Below, piece by piece: positions 1 through 11,700 of a stretch of 64,000 nt of DNA (position 1 is its first letter; every line of letters begins with the position of its first letter). The DNA is from Tubulanus polymorphus (taxonomy: Eukaryota; Nemertea; Palaeonemertea; Tubulaniformes; Tubulanidae), in contig NC_134026.1 in assembly GCF_964204645.1 (NCBI RefSeq), positions 11,498,450 through 11,562,449 of the forward strand. Direction: 5' to 3'. Position numbers and translations under genes: made by a program. Below the pieces are notes generated by a model, which worked only from the letters and a program-made list of their open reading frames with translations, was not told the DNA's origin and ran no database searches.

Positions 1-2211
1 ATCCCTAATGTCCCATCATCAGCGGCAAGTTCCCAAACTCTAGAAGCTCGAGCATTGACAATGAAAAATGTATTAGACACAATATCAGCTAAACCAATCA
101 ATTCATATCAGAGCAGCATCACGCTTTCAACATTTCTATCACACAATCCCAAATTATCTAAATCTGCAATAGACCATTTTCAACAATTACATCTACTCAA
201 ACCATTAACCGCATCGCAATCTGTTGAATTAAAACTTGCTCTGCGTCTGCCGATGAGACGACTTTTCGACTTGAAACGGGTTCTAAAAAGCTATGGAACG
301 CCAATCTTTCCATCTGCAAACAAAATCCGACAAGAGATCTTGCAGAGGGGAAAATCTTTCACCCCCTATATCACTGTAGGCCAAACAGAATTAGAAGTTA
401 ATTCGAGAACCCATGAAAAAAAGACAGCTCCTCATGCAACTCTGACCAATTTGAAGTTACAAATTCAAAGAACTGTACAAAATCTATCTGACCGAAAGAA
501 AATGAGTTTTCATCCAAATTTTCACAATGAAGTTTGGGTCAAAGTGGGTATTGACAAGGGAGGGGGTAGTACAAAAATGATATACTCGGTTATAAATGGG
601 GAAGGGAACAACAGTGCAGATGCCAGCGAAATGATTGGCTATTTTGAAGGCACTGATATTGTTGAGAATATGAGAACGGTATTCGGGATTTTCAAAGATG
701 AAATCGATGCTAATGATATCACTATATCAACAATGATTGATAATAGAAAATTAGATTTGCCTGTTAGGATGTTCCTCATTGGGGATTATGCATATCTGTG
801 TAACTGCATGGGTCACCAGGGGCCCTCGGCTACCTATCCCTGTTTATGGTGCCAAGTAAAACTTGAAGATCTTAGGAAAAAGAACAGAACACCACACAAT
901 CCATCTTCCCATCCATATCAAAACCGTACTATCGCATCATATCTCGAAAATTCATCAAAATCACCACAATCATTCGGCCCAGAAACCTTGAGTATTTCAT
1001 CATCAATGCTATTCAAACCATCAGACATGCTTCATCTCGTTCCTCCAGTTCTCCATATTTCCCTAGGATTAGGCCACCGTTTCTTTGAGATGATGGAAAA
1101 CAAGTGCAAAGAACACGACCAGACAAACTTAAGGGAATCGAACCCTGAATTAAACAAAAAATGGCAAGACCAATCAGAAGTAGTTTCAAAATTAAGACTA
1201 GAAATCGAATCGAAACAATTGTCTTTTGAATCATCCAGCCAATTACTTAATCTCATGAAAATTTCCCACCGTAAAGGTTCATCGGTAATTGACTGCACGG
1301 CATCCATCTGCTTCATTCGCTCTATTGAAAATGCAAACCCAAATGAATATACATACTGCGTAGATTGCAACTTACCCTTTCATAAACAATGCGTATCGAA
1401 TCCTGATGAATTTAGGTGTATAGAATGTTTTACTGGTCGCAAACCATCAGCAGATTCTATCATAAAAAAACAAAACATCATCATCACAAAGCTAAAAAAA
1501 GACATCTCAACTTTGAAAACACAAATAGCCCCGGAACAATCTCTTCTGAATGAAATTTTCAAAGAAATTAATAGTATTCAAGGACCGACCCAAAAAAAAC
1601 TCAACAATATCCTATCTGAGATTGGTATTGATCGACAGGCCTACCATTCGAATAGTTTTGTCGGCAATCATATCCATAAAATGTTCAAAATCGATGAATC
1701 AAAAGGAATCAATAATCCGCGTAAATTATGTGAAGCACTAGAATTTGACCCAGCTACTCAGTCATTATTCCAACTTTTGTGTGAGAAATTTCACTCAATC
1801 TATACATTATATACGGCAAACCGTTTCCTTGAAAATTCTGAAGTTGAAGAACTAGGTAGGCTTTGTGATGATTTCGGTATGTGGTATCCGAACGCGTTTC
1901 CGGACACAAACATCACTCCGAAAATGCACATGCTAATTTATCATGTACCAGAATTTGTTCGTGTCTGGAGGACAATTGGCATGTTTGGCGAACAAGGACT
2001 GGAATCTAAACATGCTAGTGTCAATAAAGATGGACGAGTTTATTGCACTATAAGGGACAATATTCTACGAACCAAGTTAATCTTCATTAATCAGGGTCTA
2101 TATACTACGAAAACGCTAAGTATTGAAACTGTTCCACGCAAATGTCTGTGCGGTGGATTTTTTATAACTAAACAAAATGAACGAAAATGTCAAAAATGTA
2201 GTAAGAGCTAA
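1..2211 (+). CDS. Transposase-like protein with PHD-like finger, 5' end outside window
   Basis: The frame is open from base 1, so the true start is probably left of the window; the first ATG in frame is at 61. The 718 residues from base 55 end at TAA 2209-2211. Visible order: an N-terminal helical part; VGIDKGGGSTKM near residue 165, with an Asp as first possible metal ligand; GDYAYLCN..CLWC near 240-260; PPVLHISLGLGHRFFE near 330; a Cys/His cluster near 414-455 (CTASIC..CVDC..H..C..CIEC) resembling a PHD finger; KMHMLIYHVPEF..GEQGLESKHA near 620-655, with a Glu as last possible ligand; and a C-terminal CXC..CXXC zinc ribbon. This layout resembles DDE transposases of the RAG1/Transib type and related uncharacterised invertebrate proteins; that assignment is inference. 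No internal stop breaks it, so it could be recent or under selection. The MITE array starts 86 bp downstream. Confidence 0.6.
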   Translation: MPNVPSSAASSQTLEARALTMKNVLDTISAKPINSYQSSITLSTFLSHNPKLSKSAIDHFQQLHLLKPLTASQSVELKLALRLPMRRLFDLKRVLKSYGTPIFPSANKIRQEILQRGKSFTPYITVGQTELEVNSRTHEKKTAPHATLTNLKLQIQRTVQNLSDRKKMSFHPNFHNEVWVKVGIDKGGGSTKMIYSVINGEGNNSADASEMIGYFEGTDIVENMRTVFGIFKDEIDANDITISTMIDNRKLDLPVRMFLIGDYAYLCNCMGHQGPSATYPCLWCQVKLEDLRKKNRTPHNPSSHPYQNRTIASYLENSSKSPQSFGPETLSISSSMLFKPSDMLHLVPPVLHISLGLGHRFFEMMENKCKEHDQTNLRESNPELNKKWQDQSEVVSKLRLEIESKQLSFESSSQLLNLMKISHRKGSSVIDCTASICFIRSIENANPNEYTYCVDCNLPFHKQCVSNPDEFRCIECFTGRKPSADSIIKKQNIIITKLKKDISTLKTQIAPEQSLLNEIFKEINSIQGPTQKKLNNILSEIGIDRQAYHSNSFVGNHIHKMFKIDESKGINNPRKLCEALEFDPATQSLFQLLCEKFHSIYTLYTANRFLENSEVEELGRLCDDFGMWYPNAFPDTNITPKMHMLIYHVPEFVRVWRTIGMFGEQGLESKHASVNKDGRVYCTIRDNILRTKLIFINQGLYTTKTLSIETVPRKCLCGGFFITKQNERKCQKCSKS

Positions 2212-2296
2212 ATTTTCAATCAAGTACCAAACATCTAGGCCTATACTTTGTTATGTGCATTTTCGGAGTGATAGTAATATTTTCACCGTGATGTCT

Positions 2297-4520
2297 GACA
2301 GTAGAGAAGTGGATGGGAAATGGGCAACTTTATGGTTTTTAAACCATAGAGTTATGTTCGGGTTTATTCCCTCCCGCTCGCTCTACTGTCAGTCTATTAA
2401 CTATTAATGTATTCTGTATATCTATGTCTGTCTATGTCTGTCTATCTATCTGTTTGTCTGACAGTAGAGAAGTGGATGGGAAATGGGCAACTTTATGGTT
2501 TTTAAACCATAAAGTTATGTTCGGGTTTATTCCCTCCCGCTCGCTCTACTGTCAGCCTATTAACTATTAATGTATTCTGTCTATCTATGTCTGTCTATGT
2601 CTGTCTATATATCTGTTTGTCTGACAGTAGAGAAGTGGATGGGAAATGGGCAACTTTATGGTTTTTAAAACATAGAGTTATGTTCGGGTTTATTCCCTCC
2701 CGCTCGCTCTACTGTCAGTCTATTAACTATTAATGTATTCTGTCTATCTATGTCTGTCTGTCTGTCTGTCTATCTATCTGTTTGTCTGACAGTAGAGAAG
2801 TGGATGGGAAATGGGCAACTTTATGGTTTTTAAACCATAGAGTTATGTTCGGGTTTATTCCCTCCCGCTCGCTCTACTGTCAGTCTATTAACTATTAATG
2901 TATTCTGTCTATCTATGTCTGTCTATGTCTGTCTATATATCTGTTTGTCTGACAGTAGAGAAGTGGATGGGAAATGGGCAACTTTATGGTTTTTAAAACA
3001 TAGAGTTATGTTCGGGTTTATTCCCTCCCGCTCGCTCTACTGTCAGTCTATTAACTATTAATGTATTCTGTCTATCTATGTCTGTCTGTCTGTCTGTCTA
3101 TCTATCTGTTTGTCTGACAGTAGAGAAGTGGATGGGAAATGGGCAACTTTATGGTTTTTAAACCATACAGTTATGTTCGGGTTTATTCCCTCCCGCTCGC
3201 TCTACTGTCAGTCTATTAACTATTAATGTATTCTGTCTATCTATGTCTGTCTATGTCTGTCTATCTATCTGTTTGTCTGACAGTAGAGAAGTGGATGGGA
3301 AATGGGCAACTTTATGGTTTTTAAACCATAGAGTTATGTTCGGGTTTATTCCCTCCCGCTCGCTCTACTGTCAGTCTATTAACTATTAATGTATTCTGTC
3401 TATCTATGTCTGTCTGTCTGTCTGTCTATCTATCTGTTTGTCTGACAGTAGAGAAGTGGATGGGAAATGGGCAACTTTATGGTTTTTAAACCATAGAGTT
3501 ATGTTCGGGTTTATTCCCTCCCGCTCGCTCTACTGTCAGTCTATTAACTATTAATGCATTCTGTCTATCTATGTCTGTCTATGTCTGTCTATCTATCTGT
3601 TTGTCTGACAGTAGAGAAGTGGATGGGAAATGGGCAACTTTATGGTTTTTAAACCATAGAGTTATGTTCGGGTTTATTCCCTCCCGCTCGCTCTACTGTC
3701 AGTCTATTAACTATTAATGTATTCTGTCTATCTATGTCTGTCTGTCTGTCTGTCTATCTATCTGTTTGTCTGACAGTAGAGAAGTGGATGGGAAATGGGC
3801 AACTTTATGGTTTTTAAACCATAGAGTTATGTTCGGGTTTATTCCCTCCCGCTCGCTCTACTGTCAGTCTATTAACTATTAATGCATTCTGTCTATCTAT
3901 GTCTGTCTATGTCTGTCTATCTATCTGTTTGTCTGACAGTAGAGAAGTGGATGGGAAATGGGCAACTTTATGGTTTTTAAACCATAGAGTTATGTTCGGG
4001 TTTATTCCCTCCCGCTCGCTCTACTGTCAGTCTATTAACTATTAATGTATTCTGTCTATCTATGTCTGTCTGTCTGTCTGTCTATCTATCTGTTTGTCTG
4101 ACAGTAGAGAAGTGGATGGGAAATGGGCAACTTTATGGTTTTTAAACCATAGAGTTATGTTCGGGTTTATTCCCTCCCGCACGCTCTACTGTCAGTCTAT
4201 TAACTATTAATGTATTCTGTCTATCTATGTCTGTCTGTCTGTCTATCTATCTGTTTGTCTGACAGTAGAGAAGTGGATGGGAAATGGGCAACTTTATGGT
4301 TTTTAAACCATAGAGTTATGTTCGGGTTTATTCCCTCCCGCTCGCTCTACTGTCAGTCTATTAACTATTAATGTATTCTGTCTATCTATGTCTGTCTATG
4401 TCTGTCTATATATCTGTTTGTCTGACAGTAGAGAAGTGGATGGGAAATGGGCAACTTTATGGTTTTTAAACCATAGAGTTATGTTCGGGTTTGTTCCCTC
4501 CCGCTCGCTCTACTGTCAGC
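2297..4520. repeat. Tandem array of 14 MITE-like units (163/165 bp)
   Basis: Units start at 2297, 2460, 2623, 2788, 2951, 3116, 3279, 3444, 3607, 3772, 3935, 4100, 4261 and 4424. Each unit has a core of about 95 bp that starts CTGACAGTAGAG and ends with its exact reverse complement CTCTACTGTCAG, followed by about 65 bp of AT-rich and (GTCT/TATC) spacer. The spacing alternates 163 and 165 bp from the third interval on, because spacers alternate between GTCTATGTCTG and GTCTGTCTG versions. The array therefore expanded as a dimer of about 328 bp. The cores also hold a GGTTTTTAAACC palindrome. No coding capacity is seen. Confidence 0.95.
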
Positions 4521-5713
4521 CGTAGCCTATAGTCCTATACGAATAAAGTAAACAATTAAGATATAATCTGCTTACCAGTTATTACTTCGTACATGGGGCA
4601 GGGAGGTTAAAAAATCAGAATTTCGTGCTTACGTCTGTTCGTAGGCCTATGAGATATTGACTTACCGAGATATAACTGTGGCCACAGCCACATTATCAGC
4701 CAAATCATCTTTCCTGTTGGTGAATTCCATCCTTTTCTTAAAACATGAAATTCTGGTCCACTTATTTTCGACTGGAAAGTCTTTACGGCATAGCCAATCT
4801 GAGTTCAGTCCTGGTACAGTCTGCAATAGACCTATATTCGGATAAAAATTCATGTCACATATTCTGCCGAAACAGCTTCGGTGCATTAGGCCTTTTCATT
4901 TCAAAGTATCAGCATGAACTTTTTAGTATTGTGGAGCTGCGGTGACCTACGGCTACTACACCAGGTCCAGTCCTCCAGGACAGGAGGTCTTTCGAGTATC
5001 ATTTTACTATTGAATGTCGAATTATCTGCCATTATACAAAGAGAATCTACCATACCTATTTATCATTTTGCGTAAAGAAATGGTTCAGGTGGTTTTGGTA
5101 AGCTACAAAGTCAACTAAAAGCCTACACACGTATCAGCAGTACTTACTGTCAGCTGGTCAGTCGACTCGAGAACCCGGAAATAGAACAGAAATATTGCAT
5201 TTCAGAGGCAAATACAGCATCTATCGTACGCATTTACACCAATTAAGCCATCGTTATCTTCCTTCATCTGTTGCCAATATCAAATATGATATCGTATGCA
5301 CATAATCCAGTGTTATCCTGTGAAATCTTTGAATTTGACGTCAAAAATTATTGAAAACATCGCCGACGGCGGCCATTTTAGGAAAATCACCACCAGGAGG
5401 ACCACTGCGTATTTTTATAATGAAATATGATTTTATCAATCTAAAAACCACAAAAACATATTTCCTGAATGAATATCTGTTAAAGATTTAGAACAATGAT
5501 TGAAAATTCATATTATGACACACAGCGCAGCGCAAAAATATAATCAGCAAGTTCACGCACGGTAACTAAGGACGCGCACGTACGCCACTGTCAAGGGTCA
5601 AGGTCAAATTCAGCTGAAAGCTTGTACACTCGTGTCATGGTAGGCTGAACCTAACAAAGTGTGATATTATTTACTAAAAATTACTCGGGTTCATTTAAAA
5701 AATTTTTTTTCAG
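4521..5713. other. Non-coding, apart from probable host exon H
   Basis: Apart from the candidate exon at 4666-4820 (listed separately) I see no gene. Short open frames on both strands around 4657-4945 overlap that exon and look like shadows. AGGACCACTG near 5398 is a possible terminus of the unit discussed with the P2X7-C-like gene. Confidence 0.5.
4666..4820 (-). CDS. PNLDC1: Probable exon H of the PNLDC1-like gene
   Basis: On the minus strand a GGTCTATTGCAG acceptor precedes 4820 and a perfect donor (CTCG|GTAAGT) follows 4666. Only one frame is open: 51 codons plus 2 nt, starting TVPGLNSDW and containing [14 protein letters not shown]. It starts in phase 0, while exon G ends in phase 1, so at least one short exon between them is missing. 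Weak likeness to the PNLDC1 segment after the first nuclease half (..ALPNIW..) is the only link. It could be a chance open frame or belong to another gene. Confidence 0.45.
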
Positions 5714-8700
5714 ATTACGTCAAGTTATGCTTTGCAGAAGTTTTTAACAACATAAAGAGACGCCCGCATGATTCCTCTAAAATAAATGTACCAGCCACAT
5801 TGATCGCGGATCGCAAAAGGGTAGTTAAGGATGAAGCGGTAATCTACCATACATCAAGATTCAAGAAGGTTACCGAAAAGGTCAAAGGAAAATCAAAATC
5901 AACTGTCCTCGCTACTCAACCTAAAAAGCGATTTCGAAAACTGACTGTCAACACCGAATCTATTGATGAAGTGATTCGCGAGGTTCTGGAAAGTGACTTG
6001 GTTGACAATTAATAACCACTTGACTATTTACTGCTGTTAATATCATTGTAGTTATTTGAATTCCTTGTTACTCGGCTCAAGATGACATGATTGACAACTT
6101 TTTTAATGCAAAATATATACAAATCATTTATTCTTGTAAATTAATAAAATATTTTATACATTGCAACTAAAAATTGCGTTTTAGTTTTCTAATGGAGGTA
6201 GACGGAATCCTCTGAATTGCTGATCCTCTTCGAGAACATCTTCTTTTGGGAAATGTGCCCTGATGCATGACACGATACATGCAGGCAATATAACTCTATT
6301 GTTTTTGCCGCAGAATCCCCAGCACCATCGAACACACTGTCTATATGCAATGTGCCTATATTTGTCTGGTAAAGGTCCCTCAAACGCTTTACGGCCATAC
6401 TGCGAACGAAACCCATACCATGCTGTTTCCAGCACCGAAACATTCAAACACACTGACTGAAATGATGGCGTATCAGTCATGCAAGTGAAATGGTCGTCTC
6501 CTGGTCTTGCATTGATCTGGTCTAATTTATTTTTGACCCCGGGAACCTCATGGCAGCAGATACACTCTGGCTCAGTGTCCAATATCTGGCAATGACACCT
6601 AGGAAAGAGAAAATGATTTTGAATTACCACGTTCAGTCTGCAAATTGAAAGTTAAACATCCCTAGAAACTAGCTAACACAAAGATGTATGCTACGCCTCG
6701 CTCGAGTAACGTACTACAACAACTATTGTTGAGTTCGAAGACAATAACATAGGCCTATTGTGAGCAGTGAGTAATAGGCCTACCACGTTGTAATAAAAGT
6801 GTATGGTTAGTTAGACAATACTTTTTCTTAGGAATGCCGTGAATAAAATATTTGACCTTATTATGAATAGTTTTTTTTAAACAATAGTTATTCATTACCA
6901 TTCATCTTGGCGATCCACGTCTAATCTATTCAGTCTATCCGGCCTGTCATCAGGTTGGTCGCCCTCTTCCGAGTCGGATGCATCTGGCTCATATAAATAT
7001 GGATCTAGAATTGATTCTGCCACGTTTACAGTCTCCACAGATAATTCACTGCCCGACTCACTGTCTTCCCTTTCAATATAATTATTATCTGACGAAGAAT
7101 CTTCTGAACTTTCATCGCTGTTGCTTATGTTGTTAATTGTATCCGCCATGTTTGTTTACAAAGTAACTTCTCGCGCTGACGTTTACTCACGTGACCTGCT
7201 CATTACATGTGGTCAGAGTAAACAAAACAGCGGAGATCTTACAAAAGTTAATTTTTTGGTTAAAAAAACTTCATGTAAATATTTTTAGGAGTCAATATGG
7301 AATATGTGTTACTTAATCAACAGTATAGTGGAAAAATACGATGCATATTGGAATAGTGTTCAGTAGTCCTTTAAAGAACGGCCATGCTCAGAAAAGAGCG
7401 AAAAAGGCACTCCTTGGAAAGATTTTATATTTCTAGGTGCTCAGATGAGATTTCCCAGCATTTGGGGGCCAATATCAACAATTATTTGCGTGGCAGTTAA
7501 GCACCGTTGCATGGCGGGTTACCCATGTGATGTCAAATTACCCATCATAAGGCTAAAATAGGCTATAAGGGTTTCTGAGCAGTCCAATGAATGAGCGAGA
7601 TCGTGCCACCGCACACCCTCCCACTTACGCCAGATTACCTCATCCCTCACAGATTTTTTAACATTTTAACGTCTAAGAACCCAATTGAAATACAAACATA
7701 GTGATTGCTTAGTAGTGAATGACTTACCAACAGGAATTTCAATAATGACATGCTCTCCAACTTGGGCATTGACACTCCATTCAGTGATAGATGAACAACA
7801 TTTCTGAAGCTCTTCTTCGTCTACATTTCTAACAAAACAAAAAAATCAAGGTCCATGGAATTTTAGACTTTGTCATGGAAATTGGAAGCTCAAGATCGAA
7901 TCAAGAGCTCCAAGCTGAGGGAAACCACTTAAGGTATCAAGTACAAGAGCCCCAAAGGGCAACATGGCCAGCCATTGCATTCACGTTTCATAAATCATGC
8001 AATCTGTGAGTTATATTTCAAAATACACTCCCTGCTCAATCAGGTTTTTATAAGTAGCACAGATGGCACAAAGGAATACCTCAGATCAATTTGTTCCCTA
8101 TGTCGTATTGAATTGAATGTGAAATAAACTTTAATTGGATTTGATTTTTTTCTTTGTTCAATAAAATAGAATTGATTGGATTGGATTTTATTATGCAGAA
8201 TAAAATTTGATTCAAATTGCAACACATCACATGGCTTATTGGCATATCAAGGTCATCCATCCGATTTGAGAAAAGGCTACTTTTCTCGGAACTTTGTGCG
8301 AGTTGTAAAGGATGAATTTCTGTAGTGCAAATAAAAATTACTCTCAAAAACCAAATGAACTTAAAATTTCACAGAAATCGATCTTGAAGAAATACGATTC
8401 TAAATCTTAAAATAAAACCTGCATGATAGGGAGAGAATTTTGTGGGTCCAGCTAGTGCTGCCTCCTAGTATAAACTAGAGGACCAACGGTCCTGTGTTCT
8501 CGAGGCAAAGTTTTTTTTATAATATCAATGAAAACATATTACATTGATCATTCTTACTCTTTTAATTATGCAGATCTGTTCGCTTCACAACTGCCCTGGA
8601 CACTACGATGGAACTGGGCGCCTCAAGACAGGGAGTGGTAGGCAGGAACAAATACATCAGATCGATTTGTTATGGCCGGTTATAGTACAAAAAGATTGAC

Positions 8701-11700
8701 AGACCAATGTATACCACTTTCAAAGTCTTTTTAGTAATAATGTGACCGATATTAATTTAAATGAAAATCTATGATAAAGTTAACTTCATTCAAAAAAAAC
8801 TTATTTCACTGTATGAAAAACGCGCATATTCATAACGTGTGCATCAATATGAGCCCTTTGTCACTGTAGTGTGTGCAGTGTGAGATACGAGTGTCATCTG
8901 CCAGCGCACGCTTGCCTCGCGTAGTATGGCTAGACGCCGACAGCTGCTACGCAATACGTCTGCAGTAAATGAATAAACAAACGCCACACTGTCATACAAC
9001 TCGGTGATAATTTCAGTCTGACCGTAAAAATTAGGACTTTCAAGGACATAGTCTGCCAACCTTTCGAAGTTAAAGACTCGCCACTGACTTTCCCAGCAAA
9101 AATCAAGGAATTTAAGACTGCTACGGTACCGACCCTTGGTGCAAGGTGCCCGTTCACACCCGACTGATGTAGTCATCCGCATATTTATTAAGCTTGTAAA
9201 ATAGATCTATCCGAATGAATTATTAATAAAATATTATTCAAAAATCTTTTCAATATCAACTTCTATCACCATTCAACCCAATATAATCTGAAATAATCTT
9301 GAATACAAATTGCCGGATCTATTTTTGCAGCGGATTTAACCCCATTTATCGGATCTTTCGATAATTCAATGACTGTAAAAATGGTGTGCTTTGGTACGCG
9401 GTAAACATACACAACACGATACCGACACGCTCATAATAGCTCTCTCGTTCCTCGAGAGCTAAAATGTGTATTAGTAGTGTGTCGCAATAAAAGAAAGCAT
9501 GGTTGCTGCTCTGTTGAATTTAATATCACAGTGTTTGAGTGAATTTATGTTGCTTCCACTGATCCTCTCTACCATATTTTGGTAGCAGAGCGTAGTTTCA
9601 GAAGTACAGAAGTTATAGAAGGAAACAGACAAGAAAGATAGCAAGTTTATTAGAACTAGTTGATAGAAAAAAGAAGCAGTAACCATGTCCATGACAGATA
9701 CTAACGTCGTCGACAACAGTAGTAGTAGCAGCAGTACGATTGAAAGATTGAATATTCTCAAAAGGCAGAAAATAGCTCAGGAAAGTGCCTTTACAAAGAC
9801 CAAGAGAAAGTTAATGGGAATCTTGGTAGATGAAAGGGTTATGCCAACCTATGACCAAGTCCAAAAATCGTACAGATACAGAGATAGAACAATTAGAGAG
9901 TAGTTTCACTGAAGCTCAAAATAGCGCGATGAATTTTATGCGTGGGCTTATGGCGAATAAGTCGGCACAATGCAGTATCAACAGTCATACTAACAGTGTT
10001 CATGAAGGTTTGAATCAAGATGTTCCGTTGGTTCAAGGTCTATCGCAGCCATCTATGCCTGACGCAGTACCAGTATCAAATGACCTTTCCACGCCCGCTC
10101 CTAGATTGCATTCAGATCAGACCGCTAATGATATGTGGCGGCAAATGAGAAGGGTAGCGATCCCTGTCTTTTCTGGTGACAAGAAGACGTACGAAAACTG
10201 GAAAGCTATCTTCTATTCGTGTGTAGATCGGGCTCCGAAAACTCCTGAGTACAAACTGTTGCAGTTACGGCAGTACCTGTCTGGCGAGTTAAGCGTGGTT
10301 CAGAACCTCGGACACTCGGCTGCGGCATATGATGCAGCAAGAAAAAGGTTAGATAGACGCTTGGAGGACATCGTCGTCAGGTGGCGCTGCAATTGGAAGA
10401 AATTGAGATTTTTAGGCCAATACGTTACGGCAATGCTAGTGATGTAATGAAGTTTGCAGATCTCTTAGACGTAGCAGTAATTAATTTGAAAGAATCTGGG
10501 CAAAATGACGAATTATTAAATGGCTCGTTATACACAAAACTGTTGAAGAAAATTCCAGAATATATGCTATGCCACTACAACCGTTGGTGTTTCGAAAACA
10601 GGAAAATAGAATCGGTAGAAGTTTTGCGTGAGTGGATTATTTTAGAATCAGAATTTAGCGTAACAGTCCACAAGACGGTGAAAGGAATAAGCGGTAATAG
10701 TCAACAGTGAGCGAGCGATAATAGCTGTAAGATCTGTTCAAGTCAACATCCAATTTGGCGGTGCGAGATTTTTCGAAAAATGGACACACGATGGGAAAAA
10801 GCAAAGGAATTAACATTGTGTTTACGTTGCTTATCTGGTGATCACATGGGTAAGAATTGCAAGTTCAATCCAGAATGTGGCATCGATGGATGTAAGCAAA
10901 CGCATAATCGTTTACTCCATAATAATCGCAGAAATAGTGTCGTACAGGGCCGGGTCAGTCGAAATGAACCTGGTGATCTCGAACCAGATCCCAGTGGTCA
11001 GAATTCGGAATCTCCTCAAGTTTGAAAAAACTTATTTGACTGATCAGCCATCAGAACCCCTCACGGAGGGGGAATCCGTTCGCGATAATTCTAACTTTGC
11101 GAAAAAACCTCAGTATTTGACGATGAGAACTGTTCCAGTGATCCTAAAGAATGGCCAACAATCGTTGAAGTCAATGCGTTGTTAGATGATGCGAGCACTA
11201 AAACTTACATCAACGCTGATGTTGCAGCTGAACTCGGGTTGCAGGGAAAATTTGATCGGATGAACGTTAATGTGCTAAATGATCAAACTGATACGTTTGA
11301 AACTATGCCCGTCGAATTTACAGTACAGAGTATCAATGGTCGAGTATCGAGAATCGTAAACGCACTAACTGTTCCAAAAGTCACCATGCGATTGACTGGA
11401 ATAAATTTAACTGTAATTGGAAACACTTGAAAGATATTAAGTTTCCCATTCTTGGGCAGCCAGAAACAATCGATATATTAATCGGAGGCGACATGGTTGA
11501 CTTGCATTATTCGATTAAAGATATACGTGGAAAACCTGGGGAGCCTATCGCGAGACTCACTCCCCTGGGCTGGACTCGCATCGGGAACCCGTGTTCAATC
11601 GAGATGTTGCACACTAACTGTACTTACTTAGTTAACAGTAATGAGATCGTGTTAACCTCCGATGAAAGGTACGCGGTTACCGTATTGGAGAATTCGATTA

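Noticed and set aside
2400-4420. CRISPR-like regular repeats
   Set aside because: Spacers are themselves repeated, units are ~95 bp with terminal inverted repeats, and the genome is eukaryotic.
8844-9182. 112-residue minus-strand frame in the LTR insertion
   Set aside because: No recognisable domain, and another frame overlaps it over most of its length; likely chance.
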